DNA of 64,000 nucleotides from Pararge aegeria (Eukaryota > Arthropoda > Insecta > Lepidoptera > Nymphalidae). Of the stretch, positions 19,681 through 31,682 are shown in pieces (the stretch's first letter is position 1; each line of letters opens with the position of its first letter). The position numbers and the translations under genes were made by a program. The notes beneath the pieces were generated by a model that made no database searches, was not told where the DNA came from, and was given only the letters and a program-made list of their open reading frames with translations. The DNA is taken from NCBI RefSeq assembly GCF_905163445.1, contig NC_053200.1:9362001-9426000 (forward strand). Reading direction: 5' to 3'.

Positions 19681-20864
19681 TGGAATGGTAAGTCGGTTGC
19701 AGTGATTGTCCCGATACCAAATCCGGACATGTAACGTTCTTAAGGGCTAAGGGCGCGACCATGGCGTGAGAACCGCTTGTATGTAAAAAGATCTTACAGC
19801 ATAGGCTCACAGATTGTAGCGCGGTGGTTGCATTTTAAAAGATGTGCGAGTTAAGATCGCCACTTGACGTGTACTTGCCGCGCATGCGCCGGCATCAGGG
19901 CCGTCGGTTATGAAATATTAAATTATTAATTCAATTAAAAAGTTTAAGTTTAGATGATGTTACTTTATTAGATTAATTTGTGAATTTAGAGCGAGTATGT
20001 TCTAAATAGTTAATGTTGCCATTGTATCTTGCTTAATTTATTAATCTTCAACGTACCTACTAGTTAGGAATGAAATCAAAATTTGAGTTTAAAATAACAG
20101 ATAAATATTATGTCGAAAAAATGCTCAGCTACTTAAATAAAAAAATGAGATACGACTGAATAGACTTTATGGCTTTATGGTCAACGATCTTTGCCTTTCC
20201 TGAAGGGGCCAATAAAAAAAAAATAACATAAGAAAACAGATGAGAGGCGGTTCTGAGAGTTCTCTTTTTGAATTACATGAGAATCACCTATGAATAAAAC
20301 ACCAAGGACTTATGGCTTTACAAATTAACGTGGCGTAAACGTAGTATAAATTAACGTGGTTTTTTATCACTCTGTCATTTGAGAGACGCTTCCTGCACAA
20401 CTAATTAGATATAATGCGTGTTCCAAGAAGACAGCTTAAGTCATCTGTAATTAAATTCGATCACATTAAATTTCGAAAGTATTTGAGTTTTTTAACAAAT
20501 TAACATTTACAATTCATCGACAGAGCATTAAATGATAATCTGTTACGCTTCTTAATTGAGGTTTATTAATAGACTACGGGTAAATTCTTCATTAAACCCG
20601 CACCCTTCTATGTAAGCAAAGACGTCCCGTACCGTCTTATCGCTAAGGTTGCTATCACTGGATTTACTAATTTACAATCCACAGATGAATATTTAATCGG
20701 TGTGTGTGTCATCCCTGAAAATTCGGCTTGCCGCCGTACAACCGGTCACAGATTAATCGGTTCACGCCAAACATGCAGATGTGGCAAGCCATTTGTTTGG
20801 AAAATACTTGCTTAAAGTAAGAAGCAAAAACAAACCGGTGAAAGCTTAACCGGTAATAGATTTT
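19681..20864. other. Gene-free stretch
   Basis: It holds a 91-codon minus-strand shadow frame over the LINE tail, a CpG-richer piece at 19840-19910, and AT-rich sequence. There is no recognised gene or repeat between 19910 and 20864. Confidence 0.4.
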
Positions 20865-21121
20865 GACAGCCGATGGCGCATTTGGTAGCGACCCTGCTTC
20901 TGAAGCCGTGAGTTTGATTTCCACAACTGGAAAATGTTTGTGTGATGAACTTGAATGTTTTTCAGTCTGGGTGTTTATCCGCATATTATAATAGTATTAA
21001 TGTTTATTATTTATAAAATATTCATCAGCTATCTTAGTAGGTACCCATAACACATGCTACGTTTACTTTGGGGCTAGGTGGGGATGTACGTATTGTCGTA
21101 GTATATTTATTTATTTTATTT
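20865..21121 (+). mobile_element. SINE A, diverged head
   Basis: The body is well kept, but the head has gatggcgcatttggtagcg in place of tggcgcagtggg and a B-box changed to gtttgatttcc. Both internal promoter boxes are damaged. The tail is ATTT-rich. Confidence 0.85.
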
Positions 21122-21407
21122 AGCCTAGTGGTTATAACTTCAGCCTATCTTTCGGGGGTCCGTGATTTACAATATAACTCACTTTATGAAGTAAATCTGC
21201 ATGGTTGAGAGTACTTGTATAAGAGACCAAGTACTACGATGGCCCTGTAATTACGCGAGCGAGCTATGTGACTAAAATCTACTACCTTGCCTTCCATTCA
21301 TAGAACTGTAATTCTATAAGTGGAGCCACCAATATTAAAACAATATTATTTTAAGCTTGCTTGCTAGTAGTTTAATGGAATTTTTTGAGGTAATACCTAT
21401 TGCCGGG

Positions 21408-21753
21408 TCTACGATACTCGGGTTTGGCTACGCGAGGCGGGCGGGGCACGCGGGGATGAAGCGACGCAGCCTCCCTTCCCGGCAACGATTACTGATTAGT
21501 GAGGCGGCGTGAGCGGCAGGCCCCGCGCGAGCTCGTCATGCCGCCGGCCGCTCCACCACTCGTCTAAAAACACCCGGTGCCGAAAACCCCGTCGTAATAA
21601 ACCCGACCCGTAATATAATACCCTAATCCAATGATTACCGAAGAACAACTGTGAACTGACCACGTGATATACATGTGCTTTTACTATTACTACGTAGTGC
21701 AATGTACAGTATTTGGTTGGTGATGCTAGTGTGTGTGTGACCGCGTGTTAAAG
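21408..21753 (+). promoter_or_regulatory. Candidate CpG-rich promoter and first exon
   Basis: About 30 CpGs fall in roughly 210 bp (21408-21620), counted by eye, against a CpG-poor background. GC-box-like ggcgggcggggc lies near 21440. An E-box cacgtg lies at 21661-21666, and an acagt initiator-like string at about 21706. The block closes at a strong splice donor (21753/21754). Short upstream-type frames start at 21673 and 21702 and stop before the donor, so the exon is non-coding or 5'UTR. No repeat family in this window covers it. The gene is not recognised; it could be an alternative first exon or a lncRNA start. Confidence 0.5.
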
Positions 21754-21760
21754 GTAAGTG
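21751..21760 (+). other. Predicted 5' splice donor
   Basis: AAG|GTAAGTG matches the consensus donor at every core position. Exon would end at 21753 and intron begin at 21754. On its own such a string occurs by chance; its place at the edge of the CpG-rich block raises its weight. Confidence 0.5.
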
Positions 21761-23696
21761 ACATTTCGTAGACGTTGTTGCCGCTGTCCCTTAGGTTACC
21801 CCCATACTCCTTGCCGTGTTGATGTCTTTATTATCCACATAAATGTCGTATAATGTTTGTGGCCAGTGCAAAGTTAGTTTGGCGCTCAGAAAGTTGTGAT
21901 CCCGCTTTTATGACTGTAACACCACTATGTTGCTTTAATAGGTTATGTATTCTATCCCATATAAAATGGAACTCGTGAAGCTTTTAATATAAGATATAAA
22001 ACGCAAAAATTATTTTAAGACTTATCTTTCTTGTTTCCATAGATACACTTGATCAGATCTACAAACAAATATAGTTCATATTTGTTTGTAGAGTCTAGTT
22101 TTGAGGTTATACCTATTTTGCTTTTAAAGTAAAGAAATAGCAGGCAACAATCAGTTTTCTTTCTTAGAAACTATTATAACTGCTATAAGAGTAGAACATA
22201 GGTATTTATTAAAGCACTAAGTCCTTCTGGTATCTATAAACAAAACGAAAATAAAAACGACCTCTGTTTCGTCGGGTAAATTTTCGACAAAGACTGCTGT
22301 GAGTTAAAACATTTATAAATTCTAAATATGAACTTTAATAGTTTAGTATCTAACTATAAGTAATATGCAGAGACAAAATTTTCGTCCATAAGGTAGTAAC
22401 TCAACCTATAAGCTTTACTTTATTTTGTACAGTAAATTGATATCTTTATAGGAAATATTTATACTAATTTATAGGAAAAATTTATGAATATTTTTTGCTG
22501 TCCTATCAAAGAACGGAAATGAAATAAACTATTCGCTCCAATATTGGTCGAGATCCTTAGGAATTACACTCGGAATTTTGCATAAAAATCCTTTATTTCC
22601 CTCTCCCAGCTCCTTTGTTTCGAGAACTCTTTAGAAATGTGATATGAATCTTGTCGCAGAGCTTTGAAAGGAAGAGGATATTAAAGCCTTAATATCGACG
22701 TTGCTTTTGTATTTGTACATAAAACCAGTCTGGTGAGTGGTGACAATGTGCTAAGAAAGCGTGAACTTTTACCCTCGGGACACCGTTACAAACATTTAAC
22801 GTCACTCATGGAATTATAAGTATACAGGGAATAACTATGGAAATAATTATGGGAACGGACACTAAGATGCAAATTCAAACTACACATTAGAAATTTAGTC
22901 TAATTGAAGAATAAAATGAAAATAGGAGGATTACCAAAAATCAAAGGTAAAGAAATAAAGGGTGGGTTGTAGGCAACAAATATACCTTTGTAATGATATA
23001 ATAAATGTTATGATGTTTGAAAAAGAGATGTGCTAAAACTGGTGGTGACAATTTTCAATAACGAGCCGAAGGTAAGGGTTTCGAATGCGCGCAGAGTTTA
23101 ATTGTTGTTAATGAAAGATACAACTTTTTACATACAATAGATATTATACTCCATTTATAATAAAAAGCCTTAATTAACTAACTGCCTGTGCTGCCAAGTA
23201 CAGAACAGCATTTGTATACAGACCGGGGTGAAAAATATTTCCCCGTAATAGTCTACTTTATACCTTGTCATCTGTGAGATAAAGGTTTCTTTACGAGGAA
23301 TCATATATATAGAAAAAACTTTTTGAAAAAACCTTTCCCGCATGATGAAATTTTTACAATTCATCACGCGGTTTTTCTTTCACTTATAGAAAACTTTATT
23401 TGAAAACCTGCAAGGAATCTACAATGGGTTCATATGCAACTTGCTAGGGCTGCACGGCTCAGAATGTAAATCTTCATTGGAAGTAATCGCCCTCATTATC
23501 TGCGTGAATCTGGCCATAGAAACCACTACGATTGTATAACACCTTAGGAGTTGACGCCCTAGTGATAAAATATAGAAAAAATAATTATTTTAAAAACATA
23601 CGTATGTATTGCATAGATTAAAAAGATCTATTTCATTATCTAAGTATAAATTCGTGACGGGCATTAATATGTCTCTTTCACTGGCTATCTCTTCTT
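21761..23696. other. Gene-free stretch, possible first intron
   Basis: No repeat family of this window is seen for nearly 2 kb downstream of the candidate exon, which is unusual here. It holds only the small hairpin at 22058-22092. The lower repeat density is compatible with constrained intronic sequence, but that is inference. Confidence 0.4.
22058..22092. repeat. Perfect 15-bp inverted repeat
   Basis: The arms tctacaaacaaatat and atatttgtttgtaga flank agttc. Confidence 0.9.
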
Positions 23697-23890
23697 GATA
23701 GTCTATAACAGTCCACTGCTGGACTAAAGGTCTCTCTGAAAGAGAGAGAATGCACATAATCACCACACTGGGCAGACGGGTTGGTGATCGCAGAAGATGG
23801 CTCTAGTAGCACAAAGGGCGTTGCTGCCCGTTATCCGATATATTACTTTAGTCGCCTCGTACGACACCCGTGGGAGTAGGAGGTGCTGAC
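23697..23890 (-). repeat. LINE 3'-end repeat (family F)
   Basis: On the minus strand it runs from the 'cacgggtgtcgtacgaggcg' block through 'gatcaccaacccgtctgccc' to 'ctttagtccagcagtggact'. A second, shorter piece is at 43280-43380 in the same orientation. The family is very common in moths and butterflies. Confidence 0.6.
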
Positions 23891-24589
23891 AACTATATCT
23901 CCCCATAATCGTACAATATTTAAAGTCGAACAATAGAGATGTGGAAAAGTACTCCTTATTAATTTAAAGAGTAGTAATATATAAATGTTCAAATTGTCTT
24001 ATTTATGTGTAGTTTTCTCCCTATTCGTTGCTTAACCACAAAACAGCATTGGGGTTCAAATACAGGAATTGTTTCAAAATTGATTACAACTATAATACTT
24101 TTCAATTATTTAATGGTATGAAGTTGTATGTAAATAGGTTTTTCTCCAACAGCAGACCGGCTGGAATTGTCCAGAAGGAGTACGAATCTCGTTAACTTGC
24201 ACATGGTGTACGGAGTAGACTGTTCTAAGTATTCTGTTGCTTGGTCACGTAAAACTAACGACAGTGTGCGACAATTTCTCCATATATCTACTCGTATTTT
24301 TACGCGAACACTTTATAGGTTAAAAAGACGTAAACGTGATCGCCTTAGCGATTGCAAGTCATCGTGAATAAGCATTGAGAGCCCGCTCACGGTCACCTAG
24401 CGGCAACGATATTTTTTAATAGTATCCCTACGATTTTTACTTGAACTCACGGGCGTTGCTTTTGTATACCTGCGGAAAAAGGGTGTTTTTGTAATAGTAA
24501 TAATTGACACTTCAAAAGGCATGCAAGAAATAGTACTTTCACAGACGAGTTCGGTCACAAAAGCTCTACTTATACTAAAAATTTTGAGT
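23891..24589. other. Gene-free stretch
   Basis: A 66-codon frame (24167-24367) rich in basic residues lies here but has no recognised domain. Confidence 0.4.
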
Positions 24590-24725
24590 GTTATGTATGT
24601 TAACGTCTATCTGTTTATGGTATCGTAGCTTCAAAAAAAGGCAGACCGATTTTAATAAAAAAACCTGTTAGTAAGGTGACAAGATCGAGATGGTTCTTAG
24701 CTATAATTTATGAACATATGGATAT
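24590..24725 (+). repeat. Family E fragment
   Basis: It has 'ggtatcgtagcttc', 'gaccgattttaataaaaaaa' and 'gatggttcttagctataatt', matching the order of the piece at 41676-41830. Confidence 0.45.
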
Positions 24726-24839
24726 GTGTTTTGTTATGAACGCGCTATAAAATGGTAGGTACTATCAGAACCTTGCATGTCGTAGACATGATTTGGCATT
24801 ATCTAAATATTATTATACTAATGTATTTACCCAATACGG

Positions 24840-25246
24840 GATTTTATTTTTTCATGTGGCATTAAATTTAGTTTTAGATCTAAAAAAATTTAAAGTATTC
24901 AGTATCGCTAAGTCTTAAATGAGGGGTTTGCTGCTGTCCGCTAAGGAGTTCTGTCCTCTATCTCCAACCACTGGTTTGGCAAAATTAAACACATATTATA
25001 ACCTCTATAGTACAAAAGTAATTATTTAAATCGATTATAATTTGTCGGAGTTATGGTGTAAAATCGTCAAACACTCATCCCCTCTCCCAAAGGAACCGAG
25101 CTTAATGTCGGGATAAAAAGTATCCTATATTACTTCTAACACTTTCAAAAATATGTGTACAAAGTTTCATGAGGATCGGTTTAGAAATTATTGCGTGAAA
25201 GCGTAACAAACAAACTTACATTGACATTTACAATATTAGTAGGGAT
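24840..25246 (-). mobile_element. Helitron-like element, long copy 3
   Basis: Nearly collinear with 1185-1596. It shares the 'gaggggtttgctgctgtccg' block and ends tattagtaggga with T next. The CTAG end is missing, so it is truncated at its left side (the element's 3' end). Confidence 0.65.
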
Positions 25247-26094
25247 TGCATAGCTTAAGCACTGAACACCGATAGAAAATAATTAAAACATTCAAAAAAC
25301 ACTAAGTCTTTGCAATGTATGTCCTGCGAAACTAAGCCAAATTTACAAGGTGCAATTTATAATTTATTGCAACCTTTGTATTACACACCGATCTTCCAAA
25401 ACTCTCCCACAACGCACGTTTCGCTCCAAAATTAGGAGATGTTGAAATTTTTCACTCTCATCGTCATCAAAGATTGAATAAATTTAAAAATTGCACCGTG
25501 CAGATTTGCCTGGTTTTCCCGGATTTCAGAAACTTAAGCTTGATTTTTATGACATATCATTGATTCTATATGTTTCAATAAAGCAATATTTCTAACAATT
25601 ACAAATTTCAATTTCATAGTACAAATTTGTTTACTGCAATATAAAGTTATACGGTCAAAGTATCGTTACTATACATCCGAGTATAGTAACGAACTATAGC
25701 GAGATGCAATTTTTATACTCTGTTCGCTTAAGATCGCTTTATGATATAGTAAATTTGCAAAATTTATCGTTCACATGTATAATGTATTAAGAGTTAAATT
25801 TAAGTGAAAGATGTGAAATATTGAAGATAAACAGGCGTGGATTATGAGCTGAAAAAAATATAGCCTCGTAAAAATCGGAACGTGAATTATTATTGGTAAA
25901 GTGTTTCTTTCAGATTTTTTCCAATACAGGTGGGTATTTGTTCAATAAATACTTGAGTATTTGATATTTTCTTAAGATATTGTATTTATTTTTCCATATT
26001 TGTCAGGAGAATTACTTTTTAATGTCACATAAACTGGATATAGAAGATACAAATGAACATACAAAACGTTAGTTGATGGCTGATAGAAGTAAGC
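25247..26094. other. Gene-free stretch
   Basis: It holds a short repeat R fragment at 25385-25445 ('acgcacgtttcgctccaaaa') and the hairpin at 25663-25692. Otherwise AT-rich and unassigned. Confidence 0.4.
25663..25692. repeat. Perfect 12-bp inverted repeat
   Basis: The arms tcgttactatac and gtatagtaacga flank atccga. Confidence 0.9.
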
Positions 26095-26330
26095 TTTCTT
26101 TTATCAGCTGGACACGGGTGCGTGTTGGGGGACCGAGTTTGATATCCGGAACGCACCTCTAACTTTTCTATAATATCTCTTGCTTTAACGGCGACAGGGA
26201 ACATCTTGAGGAAAACCTGCATGCCTGGAATTCCCCATAATGTTTTTAAAGGCGTGTGAAGTTTACCAATTCGCACTTGATCAGAGCGGTGAAGTATGGC
26301 TTAAAACTTTTCATTCTGAGAGGAAACTAC
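26095..26330 (+). mobile_element. SINE D, plus-strand copy
   Basis: It has a damaged B-box region ('accgagtttgatatccggaa'), then 'cgcacctctaacttttct', 'ggcgacagggaacatcttga', 'aaaacctgcatgcctggaat' and 'ttttcattctgagaggaaac'. It is collinear with the reverse complement of 5641-5968. Confidence 0.6.
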
Positions 26331-26482
26331 AGGAGGATTTACAGTTTACAGCGACCGTCCCAATTATAAATCATGACTCGGAGTTGGAGAGCAAGAAGAA
26401 AAAGAGTTAAGAAATTAAAAGGTCCTTTAAGGACCATACAAGAATGCCATATATTATGGACACCTCATAGCTCTCTCTTATA

Positions 26483-26543
26483 GAAGCGAAGACGTTTGTC
26501 CAGCAGTGGGAAGTCATTAGACTGATGATGACGATTATGAACA
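26483..26543 (+). pseudogene. Possible RTE-type C-terminal tail
   Basis: A frame reads EAKTFVQQWEVIRLMMT, like the ...FVQQWD..RLMMM ending of RTE-type reverse transcriptases. It is only some twenty codons, so the call is weak. Confidence 0.35.
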
Positions 26544-26584
26544 ATGCTAATGGATTTGGATTGGATGGACATTTTTAGATAGTA

Positions 26585-27031
26585 CTAGAAGTTGCCCGCG
26601 ACTTCGTACGCTTTTATTTTTCGGGTTTAAAAATATCCTTTGTCCGTCCCCATGATACTCCGTCCGTACTCCGACGGCTGATTGGCGCAGCGGGCAGCGA
26701 CTCTGCTTTCTGAGTCCAAAGCCGTGGGTTCGATTCCCACAACTGCAAAATGTTTGTGTGATGAACATGACTGTTTTTCAGTGTCTGGGTGTTTAATATA
26801 CATATATTATAAGTATTTATGTATATATTATTCATTAAAAAATATTCATCAGTGATCTTAGTACCCATAACGCAAGCTACGCTTACTTTGGGGCTAGATG
26901 TGTGTATTGTCATATTATATTTATTATTATTAATTATTATTATTCTATGCAAAATTTCCCCAAAATCGGAGTATTGGTTTAACCGAATATAGGTGACAAA
27001 CAGACATACTTTCGCATTTATAATATTAGTA
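26585..27031 (-). mobile_element. Helitron-like element split by a SINE
   Basis: The left part, actagaagttgcccgcgact to 'gatactccgtccgt', and the right part, aaaatttccccaaaatcgga to 'cgcatttataatattagtaa', together make one reversed short element. SINE A at 26673-26944 sits in the middle. The host element must be older than the SINE insertion. Confidence 0.65.
26673..26944 (+). mobile_element. SINE A inserted in a Helitron-like element
   Basis: Head intact (attggcgcagcgggc and ggttcgattcccac). The ending is changed to gtcatattatatttattatt. The 145-codon minus-strand frame across this region (26614-27051) translates SINE and element sequence and is not a gene. Confidence 0.9.
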
Positions 27032-27319
27032 AGATTCAGTCGTACTTCCATTAAAGAAACCTAGGAGATATTTTATCTCCTTATATTATCTCTCTTATTT
27101 CTTGCTTGCTTGATACAGAATCTAGTGATCCGTTTAAAATAGCTTGGTCAGCACAATCTCGTAAGTCAACGTCCGTGCCAAGAACCAGCCGGGTTAAGTC
27201 CAGGTCAATTTTTCGCTTTTAACATCGACTCAATGATTGTTACACAATATCTGGATGCATTTTTACTTTGATTTTAGAATAAGATGATAGATCTCAAGTA
27301 ATGCCAATGTTTTTTAGCT
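27032..27319. other. Unassigned
   Basis: No gene or repeat recognised. Confidence 0.35.
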
Positions 27320-27382
27320 ACTGGGTTTTTCAGTCAAGAAATTCTCAGTAATGTTTATCTGCCTTCGCCCCCGATTATCAGT
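27320..27382 (+). repeat. SINE C body fragment
   Basis: 'actgggtttttcagtcaaga' and 'aattctcagtaatgtttatc' followed by 'gcccccgattatca' match the SINE C body. Confidence 0.45.
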
Positions 27383-27391
27383 TAATACCAA

Positions 27392-27578
27392 TCCGACTAA
27401 TATTATAAATGTGAAAGTGTGGATATTGTTACTCAATCACGCAAAAACGGTTAAACGGATTTGGATGAAATTTGTCATGGAAAAGAACACAGGCTAGCTT
27501 TGATACCGGGAAATACGAGAGATCACGTGGGAATAAAAAACCTTAATCCACGCGAACGAAATCGCGGGTGTCAGCTAG
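27392..27578 (+). mobile_element. Compact Helitron-like element with clear ends
   Basis: It starts TCCGACTAATATTATAAATG after an A and ends gtgtcagCTAG before a T, as expected for Helitron insertion between A and T. At 187 bp it is the tidiest copy of this group. A 64-codon frame over it is not a gene. Confidence 0.65.
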
Positions 27579-27835
27579 TAAGTAATAACAGAATCGTTAA
27601 AGCCTACCCACCTACATTAGATCAGCGTGGAGTTCTAAATATTTGTTTTATATGAGAGATTCAAAATTTTCAGTATTAGCCATGCGCCGCACAAATGTGG
27701 ATAATTGATATTTTGCGATTATTATCACAGTATGTTATCGATGATGTCCACCATTCTGCAAGTTTGTGTTTTTGAGAGCACGTTAAACTGTCCTATTTAT
27801 TATCTATCCTCGTAGAAAGACAACACTTACTTCCT

Positions 27836-27905
27836 TCCTCGAATCGATTGAGAATCGAACCTTGGTCCATAGTCAAGCATTTTAACTACAATGCTACGAG
27901 TAACA
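27836..27905 (-). repeat. Solo tRNA-like head
   Basis: The reverse complement has aggttcgattctc (B-box) and an A-box-like stretch near tagcattgtagtta. It does not fold as a good tRNA by eye, and no SINE body follows. Confidence 0.4.
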
Positions 27906-28412
27906 ATGACAGTTACCTAAAAACTTTAGTATTTCAAATGAGAATATCCTTTCATATAATAGGTATATGTATTACATACCACTAATGCCGTTTATAGTTG
28001 CGAGACTTTGAAATATTAAAACACAATATTGGTGAATATAATATTGTAATGACATAGGTATATCAAGTACTTACTCCAATCTTTGAGAGATAATGAGATA
28101 CACCATTTGGCTCAGACTTTGGTAAGGCTTTCAATTTAATTCAATATTTTACGAACACGATTAGATTTCATCCATATTATACTTCAGAATTGTTGAAGCC
28201 ATTTAGGGTTCCAGTAGTTTTTTACCTCCATGTTTGATTTCTCCCTTCTCAATATGTTTTATCCCCTCCAACTACTAAGCGGGCTGAATTTAAACCTATG
28301 ACCTTTCGAATAAATCTTCCTGTTTAGGAAATTGAGGATAAAGTATTCAGGCATTGACTTCGTGGTACCTACGTAAATGTTCTAAATGCGTATTGAATGT
28401 TGAAATTGACTT
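27906..28412. other. Gene-free stretch
   Basis: Unassigned. A small repeat-like pair 'aatattggtgaatataatattg' near 28025 is palindromic in part. Confidence 0.35.
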
Positions 28413-28500
28413 TTTTTTTATTACGCTACAAATTAGCCCTTGCCTGCACTGCCTCCTGGTAATAAGGGATGAAGCAGTCTAAGATAGCGGGCTAACCTGT
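28413..28500 (-). repeat. SINE B tail, reversed
   Basis: Poly(T) then 'acaaattagcccttgcctgc' and 'gcagtctaagatagcgggct', matching the reversed 3' part of SINE B. Confidence 0.6.
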
Positions 28501-28656
28501 TAGGGAGTATGACAGATAAATTTAACCTATGCGCGTTGGGCGCATGACTCCTCTCTCGTAGGATAGACGAGTTTACTCTTAGGGGATCAACCACGCTGCT
28601 CCAATGCGACTTGGAGGGCTTTAACGAATAGGTATTGTCACAAGTTAGTGATAATA

Positions 28657-28718
28657 AACGGGACCGACAGCTTAACGTTCTCTTCCCTCGGAGAACACGT
28701 TAAGCAGTCGGTCCCGTT
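28657..28718. repeat. GC-rich imperfect hairpin
   Basis: The arms aacgggaccgac.gcttaacg and their complement differ by one base in 21; a further ttctc/gagaa pair follows inside, with an 8-base loop. It is part of a longer repeat-like stretch (28590-28740) related loosely to 58380-58440. Confidence 0.8.
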
Positions 28719-28740
28719 ACGTTACGGGGGTTGACACCGC

Positions 28741-30212
28741 GAATTTCCTAACGCCGTGCTGAAACTGAATATTGTTTAGCAGAAAGTATCTGTTCAATAA
28801 CTTTCTTTAACAGAAAAAAATCTGTTAAAATGAAATTATACCTAAAAGTAAGAAAATAACGACGACTAAAATTATAGATGGGAGATCCGTGGTCGTGTAA
28901 AAAGAGAATATTCGGGTCAAACTTTCGCGTAGCCAGAATCTAATTTAATTCATTCAGTACGTATTGCCCGACCGCGATAAGAGTTCGCAGAGTATAAAAG
29001 TAGCCCTATCGGGTAAAATAAGAATAATTTCACAGCCAAAAAAATCAAGCAGCAGCAAATTTAGCAGTAGGTATTGAGTTTGGAATATTTGTTTATGTTT
29101 TGGTTATGCTACGTAATTTCGGTATCTTCTGTAACTTTGTTCACACAGACATACAACCTAAATATACAGCCCAAATGGAACATTTTCTTTGAGCACTAAA
29201 AGGTACTAAGGAAGTACTTTTAAAGTTATTCCATTAAACTTGATATTTAGGCTTTTGGTTAAAAAAAAAATCAGACATTCGCAGTTTTAGAAAACACTAC
29301 CCTAAAAGGTTGAAACAGGGAATGAAAGTTTTTATTATAAATGAGAATTTGAAGCGTTTGTTTGACAACAAAAAAGTACGTCTTACACAGTTTTTATAAA
29401 ATGCACTCCCAAACTTTTAACCGCGTTTTTGAATATGTTAGTTATTAGTTTAGTTTATGGAAAAGAATCTTTCTCTTCTATTCCTTCTTATCTGGAAGCT
29501 ATAAAGATGCGACAAACTAACAAAAAAATTAAAATTAGTAATTTTTTTATGATTAGACAAACACAATTTTGCATTTAAAATATTATTTGGCATTATGAAG
29601 TATTTTCTCCTACACTTAAATAATACATACTGGATGTATCCGTTTTCACCGTACGAGTCCCTACCATCTAAAGTCAAAAAATTGCGTCACGTAAAAAAAA
29701 AAACAAAACAGATAGAATACACTAGACATTTGGTTTCCTACATTCACTACATACAATAATGGCTTAGTGAGAGTTTTGTATCAGGGAATATTGTATAATT
29801 AAAAAAAAATTAAGCCTCGAAAAAAAACAATATAATCCGTAATTTCATTTAGGTACTAATACTCCTGATACTATATATCCGTCTCAATCTCCCGTAGGCT
29901 ACAGTTCAGAAGTTTACCTCTGCCGTGTGTGAAAATTGCACAGCCTATATATATTTTTATTTAGATATAACTGGATAGGCAATCAACCAAGGCAACCGAT
30001 TTACGATTCTAATTTTGAATCCGGTTTGACCAATGGAAACTAATAGTTGATCGCAAGTTGAGTCGAACTTAGTGATCTGCGGTCATCGGTATTCCGAGCG
30101 ACTGAAATGGCGGGTCGATTTGCGGTTTTACTTTATATCCTTTGTTGAACTAGCTCTATTGATATTAGAAATGTTAAACTTGAGCTACGAGTATATTTGC
30201 TTTTTACTTAAT
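28741..30212. other. Gene-free stretch
   Basis: Mostly AT-rich with homopolymer A runs. A 75-codon minus-strand frame (29450-29677) is unrecognised. At 29990-30120 there is ccaatgg plus CpG-richer text, 'actgaaatggcgggtcgatt', with no exon evidence. Confidence 0.4.
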
Positions 30213-31682
30213 ATCTAGCTGACTCGCCCGGGATTTGCGTGGGTGTCCTTATAAGCTCCCGCAAAGGTATCATATAATGATATATCAAAGAATAGAAATT
30301 TACGCATTGTGTTTTCGCGATAAGTGTCAATATGGTTTGAACATTTTAAGGTTACCGTTGTTTTTGCTTGGACTTTGTGTTAGCATGACTAGCCCCTTGA
30401 ACTGATTGGTGGTATCGACAAGGCCACTTATTTCTTACTACTTGGATCTGATCCCCATCCATGACCTCAGGAGGTATGGACTGTCAAGGTTCGAGCATCA
30501 CGGGCCTTTAGGTCTTTAGGCCCTAGGGCTAAAATATAGATATAAATATAGGTTTGAAATAAATATTGGTTTTCATAGGTTTTTCACAGGTCTACCATTA
30601 TTAGATATTAACAAAATAAATGAGTTGATTACGCATTAGATCTTATAACTAATTGAGCACTACTGCTACGGCTAGTACTGCTTTGTGAGACTTACTCATG
30701 ATAAGGAATGAATGTAGTACTTACGTAATTTCTTACCTTTCTTTTAATACCTAACAAAATAAATTCTCTCTCAAATATCTCTATTTTTATTCTTGTGTAT
30801 TTTGTCAGCTATAACTACCATTTTGTATGCATCGTGATGTCATGTTACAGCTCAGAGCTGTAGGGGAGCTTTGTGAAATACATGTATAGATATATAGATA
30901 TATATTATACATGTGTATCAAGGTATAAGCTAGATATTCTATTATTCCGAAAAATGTATCATAGTTCCTATTATAAATATCTATTGATCAAGAGCGACTC
31001 GTATGTTTGTAAGGACTTATAGTCTGTGGTAAAAAAACCGTTAGTTGTCATTTGGTCATACCTACTTCGTTTTTAGCTAACAAATAAAATCAGACGTCAC
31101 TTGATTCACTAACAATAGGCCCTCCAATAAATTAGGATCCTGTATTAAAATAAAATAGCCGCTGGCTGAATAAAAGGGGGAATTTAAATAGGAAAGTGTC
31201 AACGAGCTTGATAGTACAAGAGCCGGTGGAACTTACGGGAAAATAATAAATTGATAAAAGATGACATATGAAATATTGAACCTTTACTTTAGTTTGAAAT
31301 AATAACAGGTGTTTCAGACCGCCTAATAAACTTACTTAATGCAACTGTAATACATTATTTGCTATTACCAACGGTTAGTTTGAATACAAGAAGCACTTAA
31401 AAAATATACGGCGTAGTAAAACTTACGTGAAAATTATCAGTATGCTTTCCTTTCTGCTATTTAATTAAATAATAAATAGGTATATAAGAATACATCTGAC
31501 TAAAACCAACCGTTCCCAAAGAAATATAAATAAAATCAAATTAAAAAAAAAACTTGACCATTTGCGTTACGTCTGCCTCATCTACAAACATAATAAGATC
31601 TGCATAATATGTTGTTTAGAACAAACTTTCATTTTTTATAAATTACCTCCGTATGATTTCCTAACAGTTCTCCGGCTAATCG
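30213..31682. other. Gene-free stretch
   Basis: It starts with a short Helitron-like terminus ('agctgactcgcccgggattt'). The rest is unassigned, including 30350-30540, which is moderately complex but not recognised. Confidence 0.35.

Noticed and set aside
26614..27051. 145-codon minus-strand open frame, the longest in the window
   Set aside because: It runs through SINE A (26673-26944) and the flanking Helitron-like element. Shorter frames with the same peptide strings appear at other SINE A copies. It is repeat translation, not a gene.
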